Positions 16,897 through 27,400 of a DNA stretch of 64,000 nt are shown one piece after another. Made by a program: the position numbers and the translations under genes. This stretch comes from Wandonia haliotis (GTDB taxonomy: Bacteria > Bacteroidota > Bacteroidia > Flavobacteriales_D > Crocinitomicaceae), in contig NZ_BAAAFH010000022.1 of the NCBI RefSeq assembly GCF_039523435.1, forward strand, positions 1-64,000, given 5' to 3'. Within the stretch, counting starts at the first letter, position 1, and every line of letters starts with the position of its first letter. Under the pieces are notes generated by a model. That model was not told where the DNA came from and ran no database searches. It saw only the letters and a program-made list of their open reading frames with translations.

Positions 16897-18171
16897 CTAT
16901 TCAAAATATTGAGGAGGAGCATCAAGTCGTAAATCATCAAAATCTGACTTGTTCCAACTTACATATGCTTGTTTGAAATATCCAATCGGACTTTCGTTTA
17001 AAATATCTTCGTCTCGTTTTTCTTCAGAACTCAAAAACTTTTTTACTTCAACATGTAACGGAGCTTGTAAAGCCTCACTCAGATTTGGAGTGTCATTGGA
17101 TTGCAAATACCAAAAACAGGCAACATACATTCCTCCAAGTATTATCTGTCTGGTAAAATCCCAGTCCGCAGCATCATTGGGATTTTGTACTTCTTTACAA
17201 ACTATATTCAACTCCTTTATTACTCGTACACCTTCTCTAAAGATGTCGTTGAGAGGAATATTTTTATACAGAGCATTCAAAACATAAAGGTTACTTAAAC
17301 GACTATACGTATCTCTCTCCATATACTCACGGCGAGAATAGCAGCACTCTGCTAAGTTTTTGAACTCGTGCGGAGACAACGAAAGTATGTTCTTTTTACC
17401 ACTTATAAGGTCTTCATAAATACTATCAACTACCTGAACAAGATTCCGAACCATTTTTGTAGCAGAAAAACCAGCATCAAATTGAACGACAGCTTTCGTT
17501 TTATCAATTTCAGTGATTACTCCTGAGAGGTCATACCTAAACTCTTTAACACGGGATCCGACTTCAAGAGAAGGATAAATCGTAATCAATTCAGGAATGT
17601 CATATTTAAACCATTCGGGAATTATACTTGTTTTATAAAATGAGAAGTTTAGAGATTGATTGACAATTTTAAGCGTTTCCTTATATTCCTCAGGTTCTTC
17701 GACAAAGAAATACTGAAAATTATAAATTCCGAGAAAGAAAATCTGCCAGTCAAAATATTCTTGAATGGTAAGTTTGAGAGGTAAAAAATGTAAACCCTTA
17801 ACCAAATAAACCTTTTCATCAGAGTTATGATAAACAACATAAGGAAACTTGCTTAAAATAACTAAATTGTCCAGAAAAGATGAGTCATATTTACTTGCTA
17901 AATGACTTTTTTCATACGAAGTTAAATGCGGAGAATTGAAATATAATTGATTAAAAGGAGGAATATATATGCTTCCTTGAGTAGTTTCTAAGTTGACAAA
18001 CTCATATTCAGAATACAAATCCATTAAAACAGGAGGTGTTCCCTCTGGAAATACTGGAACTGTTTTGGGCCTGGGACACTCTTTCTTTGTATAGGAAACG
18101 TAGACATATCCACGTAATTTATTCTTTATCTGTTTTACTCTTTCGTCAATCTTATTCCTGAAAGTCAACAT
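16897..18171 (-). CDS. uncharacterised 424-residue protein
   Basis: I do not recognise this protein. It has no signal peptide or membrane segment. The first 180 residues are rich in aromatic residues and faintly recall SUKH/SMI1-KNR4 proteins, but this is weak. Near residues 205-245 a short beta stretch (SRVKEFRYDLSGVITEID, then VVQFDAG) looks like a small SH3-like barrel. The C-terminal part is helical. The gene stands alone between AT-rich spacers of 215 bp (16682-16896) and 275 bp (18172-18446) in which I see no gene, and its codons are more AT-rich than the neighbours', which hints at late acquisition. Confidence 0.6.
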   Translation of the reverse strand: MLTFRNKIDERVKQIKNKLRGYVYVSYTKKECPRPKTVPVFPEGTPPVLMDLYSEYEFVNLETTQGSIYIPPFNQLYFNSPHLTSYEKSHLASKYDSSFLDNLVILSKFPYVVYHNSDEKVYLVKGLHFLPLKLTIQEYFDWQIFFLGIYNFQYFFVEEPEEYKETLKIVNQSLNFSFYKTSIIPEWFKYDIPELITIYPSLEVGSRVKEFRYDLSGVITEIDKTKAVVQFDAGFSATKMVRNLVQVVDSIYEDLISGKKNILSLSPHEFKNLAECCYSRREYMERDTYSRLSNLYVLNALYKNIPLNDIFREGVRVIKELNIVCKEVQNPNDAADWDFTRQIILGGMYVACFWYLQSNDTPNLSEALQAPLHVEVKKFLSSEEKRDEDILNESPIGYFKQAYVSWNKSDFDDLRLDAPPQYFE

Positions 18172-18446
18172 GTAATACGAGTTTATGATTATTAATTATT
18201 TAAGCTTAAAAATAGTTAGCTAAAGCTAGAAAAATATAATGGATTTTTGTGAAACGTTTTTTCTGTATAGACTTGATTTTGATACGTTATGAGCTTTCTC
18301 ATTTGTTCGTATCATTCCCGTTTTCATTTTCATACGTTTGCTTTTTTGATTATCGAAAATGATCCGACATAAGTAAAACAGGAGCGAACTTCAAAGCAAT
18401 TAACTGTAAACTAAATTGCTCTTTTGCTTTTATAATATGGTTACTA

Positions 18447-19916
18447 TTACTCGATTTCAAAACTTCGTATCGTCTGGATGAATTCACTCATTTCGCGCAA
18501 AACTTCTCCTTCTGCTTCCAAGTGAGGACTATGTCCCGCATCAGGGATTAAAACACCTTCAGCTTCTTCTCCCAAAGCGCGTACACAATCTCTTACCTGT
18601 TCGGGAGATCCATACTGGTCATCCTCTCCCTGAATAATTAACGCCGGATAACCTGATCGACTAACAATATCCTTTTCAATATTCCAGGTACGAAACGCTT
18701 CGGTTTGCCAGGTGTCATTCCAATCTAAAAAGACTTTTTCTGTTTTCTCCGCATGAAATACTTCCAAACCTTTCAATTTGCCATTGTTCCAGGCTTCACG
18801 GGCTACTTTGACACCTTGTATCGTAACTTCCTCATTATATACGTGTGCAGCCATTGTAATTACTCCTTCGATATGCTCCGGAAAAGCCGCAGCATATAAC
18901 AAGGCAATACTTCCCCCGTCGGAATGCCCTACAAGAATCAATGGACGTTCCGGTACTACCTGTTCGATAAATTCCGGCAACTCACACAAAGCCGCCTCAT
19001 GCAGATATCTGTCTGTTCGTTGGTGATGTACCGCATCCGAATATCCATATCCCCTGCGTTCGAATACAACACCGCTTAATCCCAGAACCTGACACAACTT
19101 TTCGGGGAAATCTCCCCATTGCTGTACAGATCCCAACCCCTCATGAAGAAAGAGAACAATTGGTTCATCCGGTTTCTCCTCCCCAATTGTCATATAGGCC
19201 GACTTTCCTTCACTGGTATGCACAAACTGATAACAGAACGAATGTACATTCGTTTCAATAAATTGGGCAACCCGTTTTGGATTCAGAAATCCAACAGGAT
19301 GCGGAAACGAAGGAACTTCTCTATAAATACCATTCTGTAAAGCCGAACAAATTTCCAGGGTAGCTTCTTTACTAACCATTCTATCTTTTCCTCCTCGTCC
19401 CATACGAACAGGAATGGTAATATCTTTTACAATTTCTTTTGTCAGTACCGGATTATCTCCCAGTTCTCTCATAAAAGAAGCCGTAGAACTACACAAAGTC
19501 TCCAGATGGTTTCCGTGTAATTCGTTCAGATATGTATAAAATGCTTCTGATTTTTCTTGTATCAGCTCAACCGCCAGATTAGCCATTTCTTTTTTCGCCT
19601 CTTCGGGTGACCAATCGGTTTTCGTTCCCAATGTAACGACTCCCTTAATTCGCTCCTCTCCTCCTGCGACTGCTGACAAAGCAAGATATCCTCCCAGACT
19701 AAACCCGAAAACAAAGGTTTCTCCTACCTCATCTAAAAAAGTAGAAAAATCGCGTACAACAGTTTCCATGGAGAAGGAATCTATTTCCTTTCTACGCTCA
19801 CCATGCCCCGGAATCTCATAGTACAAGACCGTAAACCGTTCTTCTAACCATTTACCAATCGGGACCATTTCTGAAGTATTGCCAAGTGCTCCGTGGATCA
19901 AAACGATTTTTTCCAT
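18447..19916 (-). CDS. tandem alpha/beta-hydrolase fusion protein
   Basis: Two complete alpha/beta-hydrolase domains in one chain of 489 residues. Domain 1 (about 1-225) has the oxyanion HG near 8-9, nucleophile GFSLGG (Ser73), an Asp in GGKDRM near 178 and His near 206. Domain 2 (about 240-489) has LHEGLGS, nucleophile GHSDGG (Ser332), acid in GEDDQY, and His in AGHSPH near 465. Both triads look intact, so both halves may be active. The substrates are unknown; serine-hydrolase families of this type include esterases and C-C hydrolases. No signal peptide is present, so it should be cytoplasmic. msrB precedes it with 24 nt between. Confidence 0.85.
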   Translation of the reverse strand: MEKIVLIHGALGNTSEMVPIGKWLEERFTVLYYEIPGHGERRKEIDSFSMETVVRDFSTFLDEVGETFVFGFSLGGYLALSAVAGGEERIKGVVTLGTKTDWSPEEAKKEMANLAVELIQEKSEAFYTYLNELHGNHLETLCSSTASFMRELGDNPVLTKEIVKDITIPVRMGRGGKDRMVSKEATLEICSALQNGIYREVPSFPHPVGFLNPKRVAQFIETNVHSFCYQFVHTSEGKSAYMTIGEEKPDEPIVLFLHEGLGSVQQWGDFPEKLCQVLGLSGVVFERRGYGYSDAVHHQRTDRYLHEAALCELPEFIEQVVPERPLILVGHSDGGSIALLYAAAFPEHIEGVITMAAHVYNEEVTIQGVKVAREAWNNGKLKGLEVFHAEKTEKVFLDWNDTWQTEAFRTWNIEKDIVSRSGYPALIIQGEDDQYGSPEQVRDCVRALGEEAEGVLIPDAGHSPHLEAEGEVLREMSEFIQTIRSFEIE

Positions 19917-19940
19917 GCTTTTTGTCTTTTTTGTGCGTCT

Positions 19941-20324
19941 TTAACTCAAATCTGAAACGGGAAGAAATTTCATCGATAGTGAATTGACACAATGCCGTGT
20001 ATTCTTTTGGGTCAGCTGTTCACCATAAAACACGTGACCAAGATGTCCGCCACAATTTGCACAAAGAATCTCGGTACGTCTACCATCTCTGTCCAGAACT
20101 TTTTTTACCGCTCCGGGAAATTCGTCATCAAATGCAGGCCATCCGCACCCACTATTAAATTTATCTTCCGAGCGGTATAAAGGTGCCTCACATTGCCTGC
20201 AAACATAAATTCCTTTCGCAAAATGGTTGTCGTATTCTCCTGTAAAGGGCATCTCAGTACCTTTCCTTAACAAGATACGCTGTTCTTCTTCCGACAAAGT
20301 ATTCCAGTTTTCTTTTGCTTTCAT
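19941..20324 (-). CDS. msrB: peptide-methionine (R)-S-oxide reductase MsrB
   Basis: Repairs oxidised methionine (R-sulfoxide) in proteins. The 127 residues show the zinc pairs CRQC (42, 45) and CANC (88, 91), the catalytic Cys112 in RHCVNS, and GCGWPAF with a possible resolving Cys60. GGHLGHVF and the catalytic neighbourhood are fully conserved. A GTG one codon upstream would also open the frame, but the ATG at 20324 is the natural start. It is cytoplasmic (no signal peptide) and is probably co-transcribed with the tandem hydrolase. Confidence 0.95.
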   Translation of the reverse strand: MKAKENWNTLSEEEQRILLRKGTEMPFTGEYDNHFAKGIYVCRQCEAPLYRSEDKFNSGCGWPAFDDEFPGAVKKVLDRDGRRTEILCANCGGHLGHVFYGEQLTQKNTRHCVNSLSMKFLPVSDLS

Positions 20325-20420
20325 CACTTGTATTCCAATTTAAAAGTCCTTGCAGGTAAAGATACCAAAACAGATGCTTTTTGTCATTGAATCCTTTAAA
20401 TTCGCACTCAAATCACGATC

Positions 20421-22247
20421 ATGACGGACATTTCAATATATCTCAACGAGCAACGACAGCTTATCTCACTCGAAAAACAAGCACAACAGGACAGGTACGG
20501 TAAAGAACTTACTTCTCACTCCCTGAAAGAGCTTAAACAACTGGGAGCGGCTTTACACCCTTTAAAAAGTAAGCATAACTACTTTGGCGCAGGGGATTTT
20601 CCGCAAATTGATTTTGAATTTTTACATCCCGTTGATACTTCCCAGTTCCGTCCGGGAACTCCGGTAGTTTGTTTTGTTCTTGAAGAGGGAGAAATTGAGG
20701 CATCACTGGCTGACATTACAGAAAAAGGAGGAACAATTCGCCTGCACAGCGAAGACTTTCCGGATTGGATAGACGAACGGGGACTTGGCATAAAAATAGC
20801 ACCTGACAGCCATACATTTGACGTAATGAGTCACCTGTTAAAGAAACTGGAAATAGGGGAACATACCATCTTACGGAAACACCTCCGGTCATTACAGTCC
20901 GGTCATCCCTCTCTCAGTACATTTCACAACATAAAGCTTCCCAACAACCTAAACTCCAGCCAACAGGAAGCCGTTACAGCCGCCTTAAACTTAGAGGGAA
21001 TTATGGTTGTACACGGACCTCCGGGAACCGGTAAAACTACAACTCTGACGCACCTTATCCATGAGTTGACAGAAGACAATAAGACCATTGTTGCAGCTGC
21101 ACCCAGTAACGCTGCTGTCGATCACTTAACCAGAGAGTTAGTCAAAAAAGGGATTCCGGTCATCCGTTTAGGTAATAATATAAAAATCAGTGAAGATCTT
21201 CTCCCCTACACCCCGGAAGGAATACTCGAGCGATCGGACGAACAAAAACAAATCAAAAAACTTAAAAAACAAGCCGAAGAATACCGAAAGATGGCCGGAC
21301 AATACAAACGTAAGTTCGGAAAAGAAGAACGGGAGCAACGTTCCCTTTTGTACAAAGAAGTAAAATCCATTCGGCAAGAGATTAAAGCGCTGCGAAATTT
21401 TGTGCTGGACAAAGCAAAATCAAGTGCTGCCGTAATTACCGGAACACCTGTAGCATTGTACGACGAACTGGGACCTGATTTTTCAGCAGACTACGTCCTA
21501 CTCGATGAAGCCGGTCAATGCCAGGACCCGTTGGGATGGGCGGTAGCACAATATGGCGCAAACTGGATTCTTGCCGGAGATCCGTTTCAGCTTCCTCCCA
21601 CTTATATCTCTGAAGAAATTGTTCAAAAGAAAATCGGGACTTCAATTCTTGACACCTTGTTCACTGCTGAATTGCCCGTGCACCTCCTCGATACACAATA
21701 CCGGATGGACGAAACAATTTGTGGTTTCTCAAACACCTGGTTTTATGAAGGTAAGTTAAAAAGCTCTACTACCCCATCAACAAATCCTCTTCGCTTTTTT
21801 GACACAGCCGGAAGTGGTTTTGAAGAAGCTGTGGAAGCAGAATCCGGAAGTCGCTATAATGAAGGTGAAATTGAGGCCATCGAAAAATTTCTGGAGCAAG
21901 AAGAGAACCAAACGACGCACTGGACGATTATTACACCTTATCAGGGACAAATACGCAAACTGAAAGAGCGGGAAAACTTAAAAAAGACACGTATTTCTAC
22001 CATTGATAGCTTCCAGGGGCAGGAAGACGAAGGAATCATTATTAGTTTAGTGCGCTCCAATCCCAATCAGGAAATCGGCTTCCTTCGGGATTACAGAAGA
22101 ATGAATGTAGCGCTGACCCGTGCAAAAAAACACCTCGTTGTATTTGGAGACAGCTCCACAATCGGGTCTGACTCTTTTTTCGGTAAATTTCTTGAATATT
22201 GTGAAAAAGAAAATGGCTACCGAAGTGTTTTTGAGCTGATCTATTAA
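20421..22247 (+). CDS. UPF1/IGHMBP2-like superfamily 1 helicase
   Basis: A helicase of 608 residues. After an N-terminal beta-barrel region of about 170 residues come Walker A GPPGTGKTTT near 199, motif II DEAGQC near 361, motif III GDPFQLPPT near 388, QYRM near 427, and motifs V-VI STIDSFQGQEDEGI and NVALTRAKKHLVVFGD. This matches the SF1B UPF1-like group (IGHMBP2, SMUBP2), which unwinds RNA or DNA 5' to 3'. A charged helical insertion lies at about 275-330 between motifs Ia and II. The bacterial role is unknown, and it has no obvious partner gene here. Confidence 0.88.
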   Translation: MTDISIYLNEQRQLISLEKQAQQDRYGKELTSHSLKELKQLGAALHPLKSKHNYFGAGDFPQIDFEFLHPVDTSQFRPGTPVVCFVLEEGEIEASLADITEKGGTIRLHSEDFPDWIDERGLGIKIAPDSHTFDVMSHLLKKLEIGEHTILRKHLRSLQSGHPSLSTFHNIKLPNNLNSSQQEAVTAALNLEGIMVVHGPPGTGKTTTLTHLIHELTEDNKTIVAAAPSNAAVDHLTRELVKKGIPVIRLGNNIKISEDLLPYTPEGILERSDEQKQIKKLKKQAEEYRKMAGQYKRKFGKEEREQRSLLYKEVKSIRQEIKALRNFVLDKAKSSAAVITGTPVALYDELGPDFSADYVLLDEAGQCQDPLGWAVAQYGANWILAGDPFQLPPTYISEEIVQKKIGTSILDTLFTAELPVHLLDTQYRMDETICGFSNTWFYEGKLKSSTTPSTNPLRFFDTAGSGFEEAVEAESGSRYNEGEIEAIEKFLEQEENQTTHWTIITPYQGQIRKLKERENLKKTRISTIDSFQGQEDEGIIISLVRSNPNQEIGFLRDYRRMNVALTRAKKHLVVFGDSSTIGSDSFFGKFLEYCEKENGYRSVFELIY

Positions 22248-22282
22248 TTTCTTTCCAGTTCTATTTTTGTATATTTATTTCT

Positions 22283-22729
22283 ATGAAAATCATACGCTAT
22301 CGTTTTTCATTACTAATTACTTTCTTTTGTATCTTGTTCCAGACTGTTGCTCAGGGTCAGGAAAATATTCCCGATCCTTTTCAAGACACTACTATTTACT
22401 CAATAAAAGACCTTACCCAGATTTTTCGCACCCCGGACGAGGATCAATTACTTCGCTACTTTATGGATGAAACTCCAATCATAAGTAAACTAAGCGAATT
22501 CATTTACGTAACTGACGCCTCGAAATTCTTTTTTGAAATTATTATTGAACGAAACGGATATGTCTCCTCTATGCATATTATTAATAACGAAGGACTCCCG
22601 GATTTAACGAAAGAGCTGACCACCCTGGCGCAAAAACTAAATAAACTAGAAGGATGGCAACCCGGAAAAATACATGAAAAAACGGTACGATCTTCCTTTA
22701 TTATACCGCTTCAAATTTGTTTAAGATGA
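22283..22729 (+). CDS. small secreted protein with TonB-C-like tail
   Basis: A protein of 148 residues with a signal peptide over about residues 1-27. The tail from about residue 75 (INNEGLPDL, LEGWQPGK, VRSSFIIPLQI) reads like the C-terminal domain of energy-transducer TonB proteins as found in Bacteroidota, but there is no Pro-rich linker or membrane anchor. Its stop overlaps the dgkA start (ATGA), so the two are translated together. The function is unknown. Confidence 0.6.
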   Translation: MKIIRYRFSLLITFFCILFQTVAQGQENIPDPFQDTTIYSIKDLTQIFRTPDEDQLLRYFMDETPIISKLSEFIYVTDASKFFFEIIIERNGYVSSMHIINNEGLPDLTKELTTLAQKLNKLEGWQPGKIHEKTVRSSFIIPLQICLR

Positions 22730-23094
22730 ATAAACAAAAATTTTCCCTCAAAAAACGAATCCATAGTTTCCGTTATGCAATAGAAGGACTAGTCGCTTTT
22801 TTCAAAGAAGAACACAATGCACGCATACACCTTGTCGCTAGTTGCATAGTATTATCAACCGGTTTCTTCCTGAAAATTTCACAAATGGAATGGATCGCTA
22901 TTCTGTTTGCAATTAGTATAGTATTTATTACTGAACTGATAAACACTTCTATTGAACGAGTTGCTGATTATATCTCCCCCGAATTCCACCCAAAGATCAA
23001 ACTGATAAAAGATCTTGCTGCAGGAGCTGTCTTAGTTGCTGCGCTATTTGCAATACTCGTTGGAAGCCTTGTATTCATACCTCATTTTTGGTAG
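22726..23094 (+). CDS. dgkA: diacylglycerol/undecaprenol kinase (DgkA family)
   Basis: A small integral membrane kinase of 122 residues with three transmembrane segments. Conserved features are SFRYAIEGLVAFFKEEHNARIHL at the N-terminal surface helix (read as SFRYAIEGL then EEHNARIH), and ELINTSIERVADY, whose Glu residues bind the metal. Members phosphorylate diacylglycerol or undecaprenol; in non-proteobacteria the second is more usual. The ATG at 22726 overlaps the preceding stop and is preferred over a Met three codons upstream. Confidence 0.9.
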   Translation: MNKQKFSLKKRIHSFRYAIEGLVAFFKEEHNARIHLVASCIVLSTGFFLKISQMEWIAILFAISIVFITELINTSIERVADYISPEFHPKIKLIKDLAAGAVLVAALFAILVGSLVFIPHFW

Positions 23095-23143
23095 TAGCAG
23101 TAAAAGAGAACTATCAAATTAGTAATCAGGAAAAATAAATTTA

Positions 23144-23166
23144 TTTTGATTAATTTTTAATCAAAA
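23144..23166. promoter_or_regulatory. perfect 10-bp inverted repeat upstream of dinB
   Basis: TTTTGATTAA (23144-23153) and TTAATCAAAA (23157-23166) with 3 nt between. It lies 60 bp before the dinB start and 50 bp after the dgkA stop. It may be an operator for the translesion cassette or a weak A/T-only terminator hairpin. Confidence 0.4.
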
Positions 23167-23191
23167 CTAAGACGATTTAAACAACAAATCA

Positions 23192-23220
23192 TTACCTTTA
23201 CCTTCATAACAAAAAGGTAA
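23192..23220. promoter_or_regulatory. second inverted repeat directly before dinB
   Basis: TTACCTTT (23192-23199) and AAAGGTAA (23213-23220) with 13 nt between, ending 6 nt before the dinB ATG. Its place over the expected transcription start or ribosome site suits a repressor or an RNA stem that hides the start. Confidence 0.4.
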
Positions 23221-23226
23221 TATCTC

Positions 23227-24435
23227 ATGTCGAAAAGAGCAATAGCACACATGGATCTGGATTCATTTTTTGTATCCTGTGAACGACTTATTGATAGCCG
23301 ACTCAACAATAAACCTATTTTAATCGGAGGGACTAGTGATAGAGGTGTTGTCGCCTCCTGTAGTTACGAAGCCCGAAAATTTGGTATCCATTCGGCTATG
23401 CCCATGAAAATGGCCCGGCAACTTTGCCCGGAAGCTATTGTTATCAAAGGTAACAGTGCTACGTATACCAAGTACTCTAAAATGGTAACCGATCTGATCC
23501 GGGAATCTGTTCCCGCTTATGAAAAGACATCCATTGATGAATTTTACCTTGATTTCACCGGAATGGATCGTTTTTTCGGTTGTCTAAAATACGCTGGTGA
23601 ACTTCGCCAACGAATCATGAGAGAAACAGGCTTGCCTTTATCTTTCGGTTTATCCGAAAATAAAACAGTCTCAAAAGTTGCCACGGGGGAAGCCAAACCC
23701 AACAATCAATTACTTATCGATTACGGACACGAAAAGCTGTTTCTGGCGCCTCTTTCTGTAAAAAAATTACCCATGGTAGGTTTGAAAACCTATCAGACAC
23801 TTTGTAATCTGGGAGTCAGAAAAATACAAACGATCCAGGAAATCCCTATCGAAGTAATGGAAAACACATTTGGGAAAAACGGAAGAGTACTCTGGAAAAA
23901 AGCAAATGGAATAGACAACTCGCCTGTTGAACAATATAACGAACGGAAATCAATCTCCACAGAACGTACATTCGACAAAGATACGATTGACGTTAATAAA
24001 CTAAAGTCGATTCTTACTGCCATGACCGAGAATCTGGCTTTACAGCTGCGAAGAGGAAACAAATTAACATCATGTATTACGATAAAGCTCCGCTACAGCG
24101 ATTTTCAAACAGAAACATTACAACGAAAAATACATTACACTTCTGCGGATCATGATCTGATACCTCTCGCGCTTGAACTTTTTGAAAAAATGTATACCCG
24201 ACGTGTTCTGATCCGACTTATCGGTGTCCGGTTCAGTCACCTTGTCAGCGGAAGCTTTCAGATCAGTCTGTTTGAAGATTCTCACAAAATGGCCGATCTC
24301 TATTCCGCTATGGATAAAATCCGAGATCGTTTCGGAGACCGGGCTGTTGTACGAGCTTCCGGAATGACTGCAAAAACAATCAGTCGGTTCAGTTCCTTTA
24401 ACAATGGAGATCACTCGCCCCATTCAATAAAATAG
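23227..24435 (+). CDS. dinB: Y-family DNA polymerase IV
   Basis: Translesion DNA polymerase of 402 residues. The metal-binding Asp10 in HMDLDSFFVSCE and Asp104-Glu105 in TSIDEFYLDF are present, followed by the helix-hairpin-helix thumb (LPMVGLKTYQTLCNLGV) and the little-finger domain (SISTERTF...). The C-terminus carries SLFED, which resembles a QxxLF-type beta-clamp-binding motif. dnaE follows with only 4 nt between, so the pair forms a mutagenesis cassette. Two inverted repeats lie immediately upstream. Confidence 0.93.
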   Translation: MSKRAIAHMDLDSFFVSCERLIDSRLNNKPILIGGTSDRGVVASCSYEARKFGIHSAMPMKMARQLCPEAIVIKGNSATYTKYSKMVTDLIRESVPAYEKTSIDEFYLDFTGMDRFFGCLKYAGELRQRIMRETGLPLSFGLSENKTVSKVATGEAKPNNQLLIDYGHEKLFLAPLSVKKLPMVGLKTYQTLCNLGVRKIQTIQEIPIEVMENTFGKNGRVLWKKANGIDNSPVEQYNERKSISTERTFDKDTIDVNKLKSILTAMTENLALQLRRGNKLTSCITIKLRYSDFQTETLQRKIHYTSADHDLIPLALELFEKMYTRRVLIRLIGVRFSHLVSGSFQISLFEDSHKMADLYSAMDKIRDRFGDRAVVRASGMTAKTISRFSSFNNGDHSPHSIK

Positions 24436-24439
24436 CTAC

Positions 24440-27400
24440 ATGTTGAATGTTCACTCGTATTACAGTTTACGTTACGGAATTCATTCTCCTGAAAACGTGA
24501 TCCGCTGGATGAAACAGAACGGATATACCACATTTGCCCTTACGGACATCAACTGTTCAACTGCTATACTGCAATTTGTACGAATTGCGCAGGAACAGGG
24601 AGTGAAACCTGTCGCAGGAATAGATTTCAGAGAAGGAATACGACAAAAATACGTCGGACTGGCGAAAAACAATCGGGGATTTCAGGAACTAAATCACTTT
24701 CTGAGTCAACATCTACAGAATGGTCAACCTTTTCCCGATGAAGCACCGGCATTACAACATTGCTTTTTCATTTATCCCACAACAAATCTTCCCAGGCGGA
24801 AACTTTCTGAACAAGAGTATATAGGAATCGGAAAATCTGATCTGAACAAAATTAAATGGTCTAATTACTCCGGGGATACTGAGCGTATGGTCATCCTCGC
24901 ACCCATGACCTTTTTGAACAAGCAGGACTTTAATACTCATCGGCTTTTGCGCGCCATAGATAAAAACACCTTGTTATCTATGCTTCCTAGCTCAGAGCAG
25001 GCTCTTGAATCTGATACCTTCCAAAGTATTAAGGAGCTTCAACTCTGCTTTCAAGAAGTTCCATCTATTTTTGAGCGTACTCAACAACTTCTTGATTCCT
25101 GTTCTTTGTTTTTCGGTTTTGGTGAACAGGTAAGCCCTCAGAATCAACTGACCTATACCGGAAGTGAAAAACAGGATCTTGAACTCATCACTCAACTTAC
25201 TCAAAAAGGAATCACACAGCGTTACCCAAAAGCGAATGATGAAATCAGGAAGCGTGTGAAAAACGAGATCGAGGTTATTTACCAAAAAGGCTTTCTTTCC
25301 TATTTTTTGATTACATGGGATATTATTCAATATGCCCGATCAAAAGGATATTTTTATGTCGGACGGGGAAGCGGGGCGAATAGTATTGTTGCTTATCTGC
25401 TTCACATTACGAATGTAGATCCGTCTGAACTTGATCTTTACTTCGAACGTTTTATTAATCTGTACAGAAAAAACCCTCCTGATTTTGATATTGATTTTTC
25501 ATGGAAAGACCGGGACGATGTTATCCGTTATATATTTCAACGTTTCCCCCATTCCACACTACTGGCAACTTACAGTACATTCCAATACAAAGCAACACTA
25601 CGTGAACTTGGAAAAGTATTCGGGCTTCCCAAGTCAGAAATTGAGACACTGGCGTCTGATCCCGGATATGTTGCCCAAGACAAATTATCCGACCTTGTCT
25701 TACGGTATAGCAAACGAATTGAAGGACTCCCTTCACACTTAAGTATTCACGCAGGAGGTATTGTCATTTCTGAAAAGCCCATTACCTGGTTTTCGGCTTC
25801 CTTCTTACCTCCCAAAGGATTACCGACAACCCAATTTTCCATGCTGGAAGCAGAAGATGTCGGTTTATTTAAATTTGATATCCTCAGCCAAAGAGGTTTA
25901 AGCAAGATCAGTGAATCTCTCGAAATCATACGGGAAAACCAACCTCAAAATCCTCCGCATGATATTCACGATGTACATGTCTTTAAAAACGATGAAAAAA
26001 TCAAAGCTCTTATCCGAAATGCAGAAGCCATCGGTTGTTTTTATGTAGAATCACCCGGGATGCGAATGTTGCTAAAAAAACTACAAACAGATACCTATCT
26101 GGGATTAGTTGCTGCCAGTTCTATTATCCGCCCGGGAGTTGCTCAATCCGGCATGATGCGGGAGTATATACTTCGTCATCGCATCCCTGAAAAACGAAAA
26201 GAGGCGCATCCGGTTATGGCCGAAATCATGCCCGAAACATACGGAGTAATGGTCTATCAGGAAGATGTTATAAAAGTGGCACACCATTTTGCCGGTCTGA
26301 CACTCGCCGAAGCGGATGTACTCCGAAGAGGGATGTCCGGAAAATTTCGTTCCCGGATTGAGTTCCATGAGATCCGGGAAACGTTCAGGGAAAACTGCCT
26401 GAAACGAGGCTACCCCGAAGAGATCATACGGGAAGTATGGAGGCAGATAGAGAGCTTTGCCGGATATGCTTTTTCCAAAGGACACTCCGCTTCTTATGCC
26501 GTAGAAAGTTATCAAAGTTTATACCTGAAAGCCTATTATCCACTTGAATATATGCTGGCCACTATCAATAATTTTGGTGGTTTTTACAGAACGGAATTTT
26601 ATGTACACGAAGCCCGAAAACTTGGGGCAACAATAGAACCACCTTCTGTGAATTACGGAGATTATAAAAGTGTTATTTCGGGTAAGACTATTTATCTTGG
26701 TTTTCAACTGGTGTCCGGCATTGAAATAAAAGTCATTGATCGGCTACTTTTTGAACGAACAACTAACGGTCCTTTTACGAGCTTCAAAGATCTCACACAA
26801 CGTATTCAACTTCCGCTGGAACAACTACTTTTAATAATTCGCATAGGAGGTTTACGCGACTTTCCCGAGTCCCGAAAAGAATTGTTATGGAAAGCGCACG
26901 TGTATCATAACAGAAAAAAAGACGAACAACACCAACCCTTATTATTTCAAAGTCCTGTAAAGGATTTCACTCTTCCGTCACTGGACGAAGACCGGTTAGA
27001 AGAAGCTTTCGAACAATTGGAACTACTCGGTTTCCCGCTCTGTTCCCCCTTTCTACTACTAAAGGATAAAATCCCTCCTCTGATACACCCCTTTGAACAA
27101 CTACACAGAAAACGTGGTTTAAAAGTCTGTCGTTATGGGTATCTGGTCACTACGAAACGTACCCGTACCACATACGGCGAGAATATGTTTTTTGGCACCT
27201 TCATTGATCAGGATGGAAATTATTTTGACACGGTTCACTTTCCTGAATTTGCCAGACGATATCCTTTCAGAGGAAATGGGATTTATAAAATAACCGGTAT
27301 TGTTACAGAAGAATTTGGCGTTTACACAATAGAAGTTGGCCAGATGATTAAACTCCCTTATTGCGACGATCCCCGATACAGTGAAAAAGAAACGGTCTTA

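Noticed and set aside
23144..23220. LexA (SOS) box in front of dinB
   Set aside because: The inverted repeats do not match known LexA boxes, and no LexA gene is in the window; I list them only as unassigned repeats.
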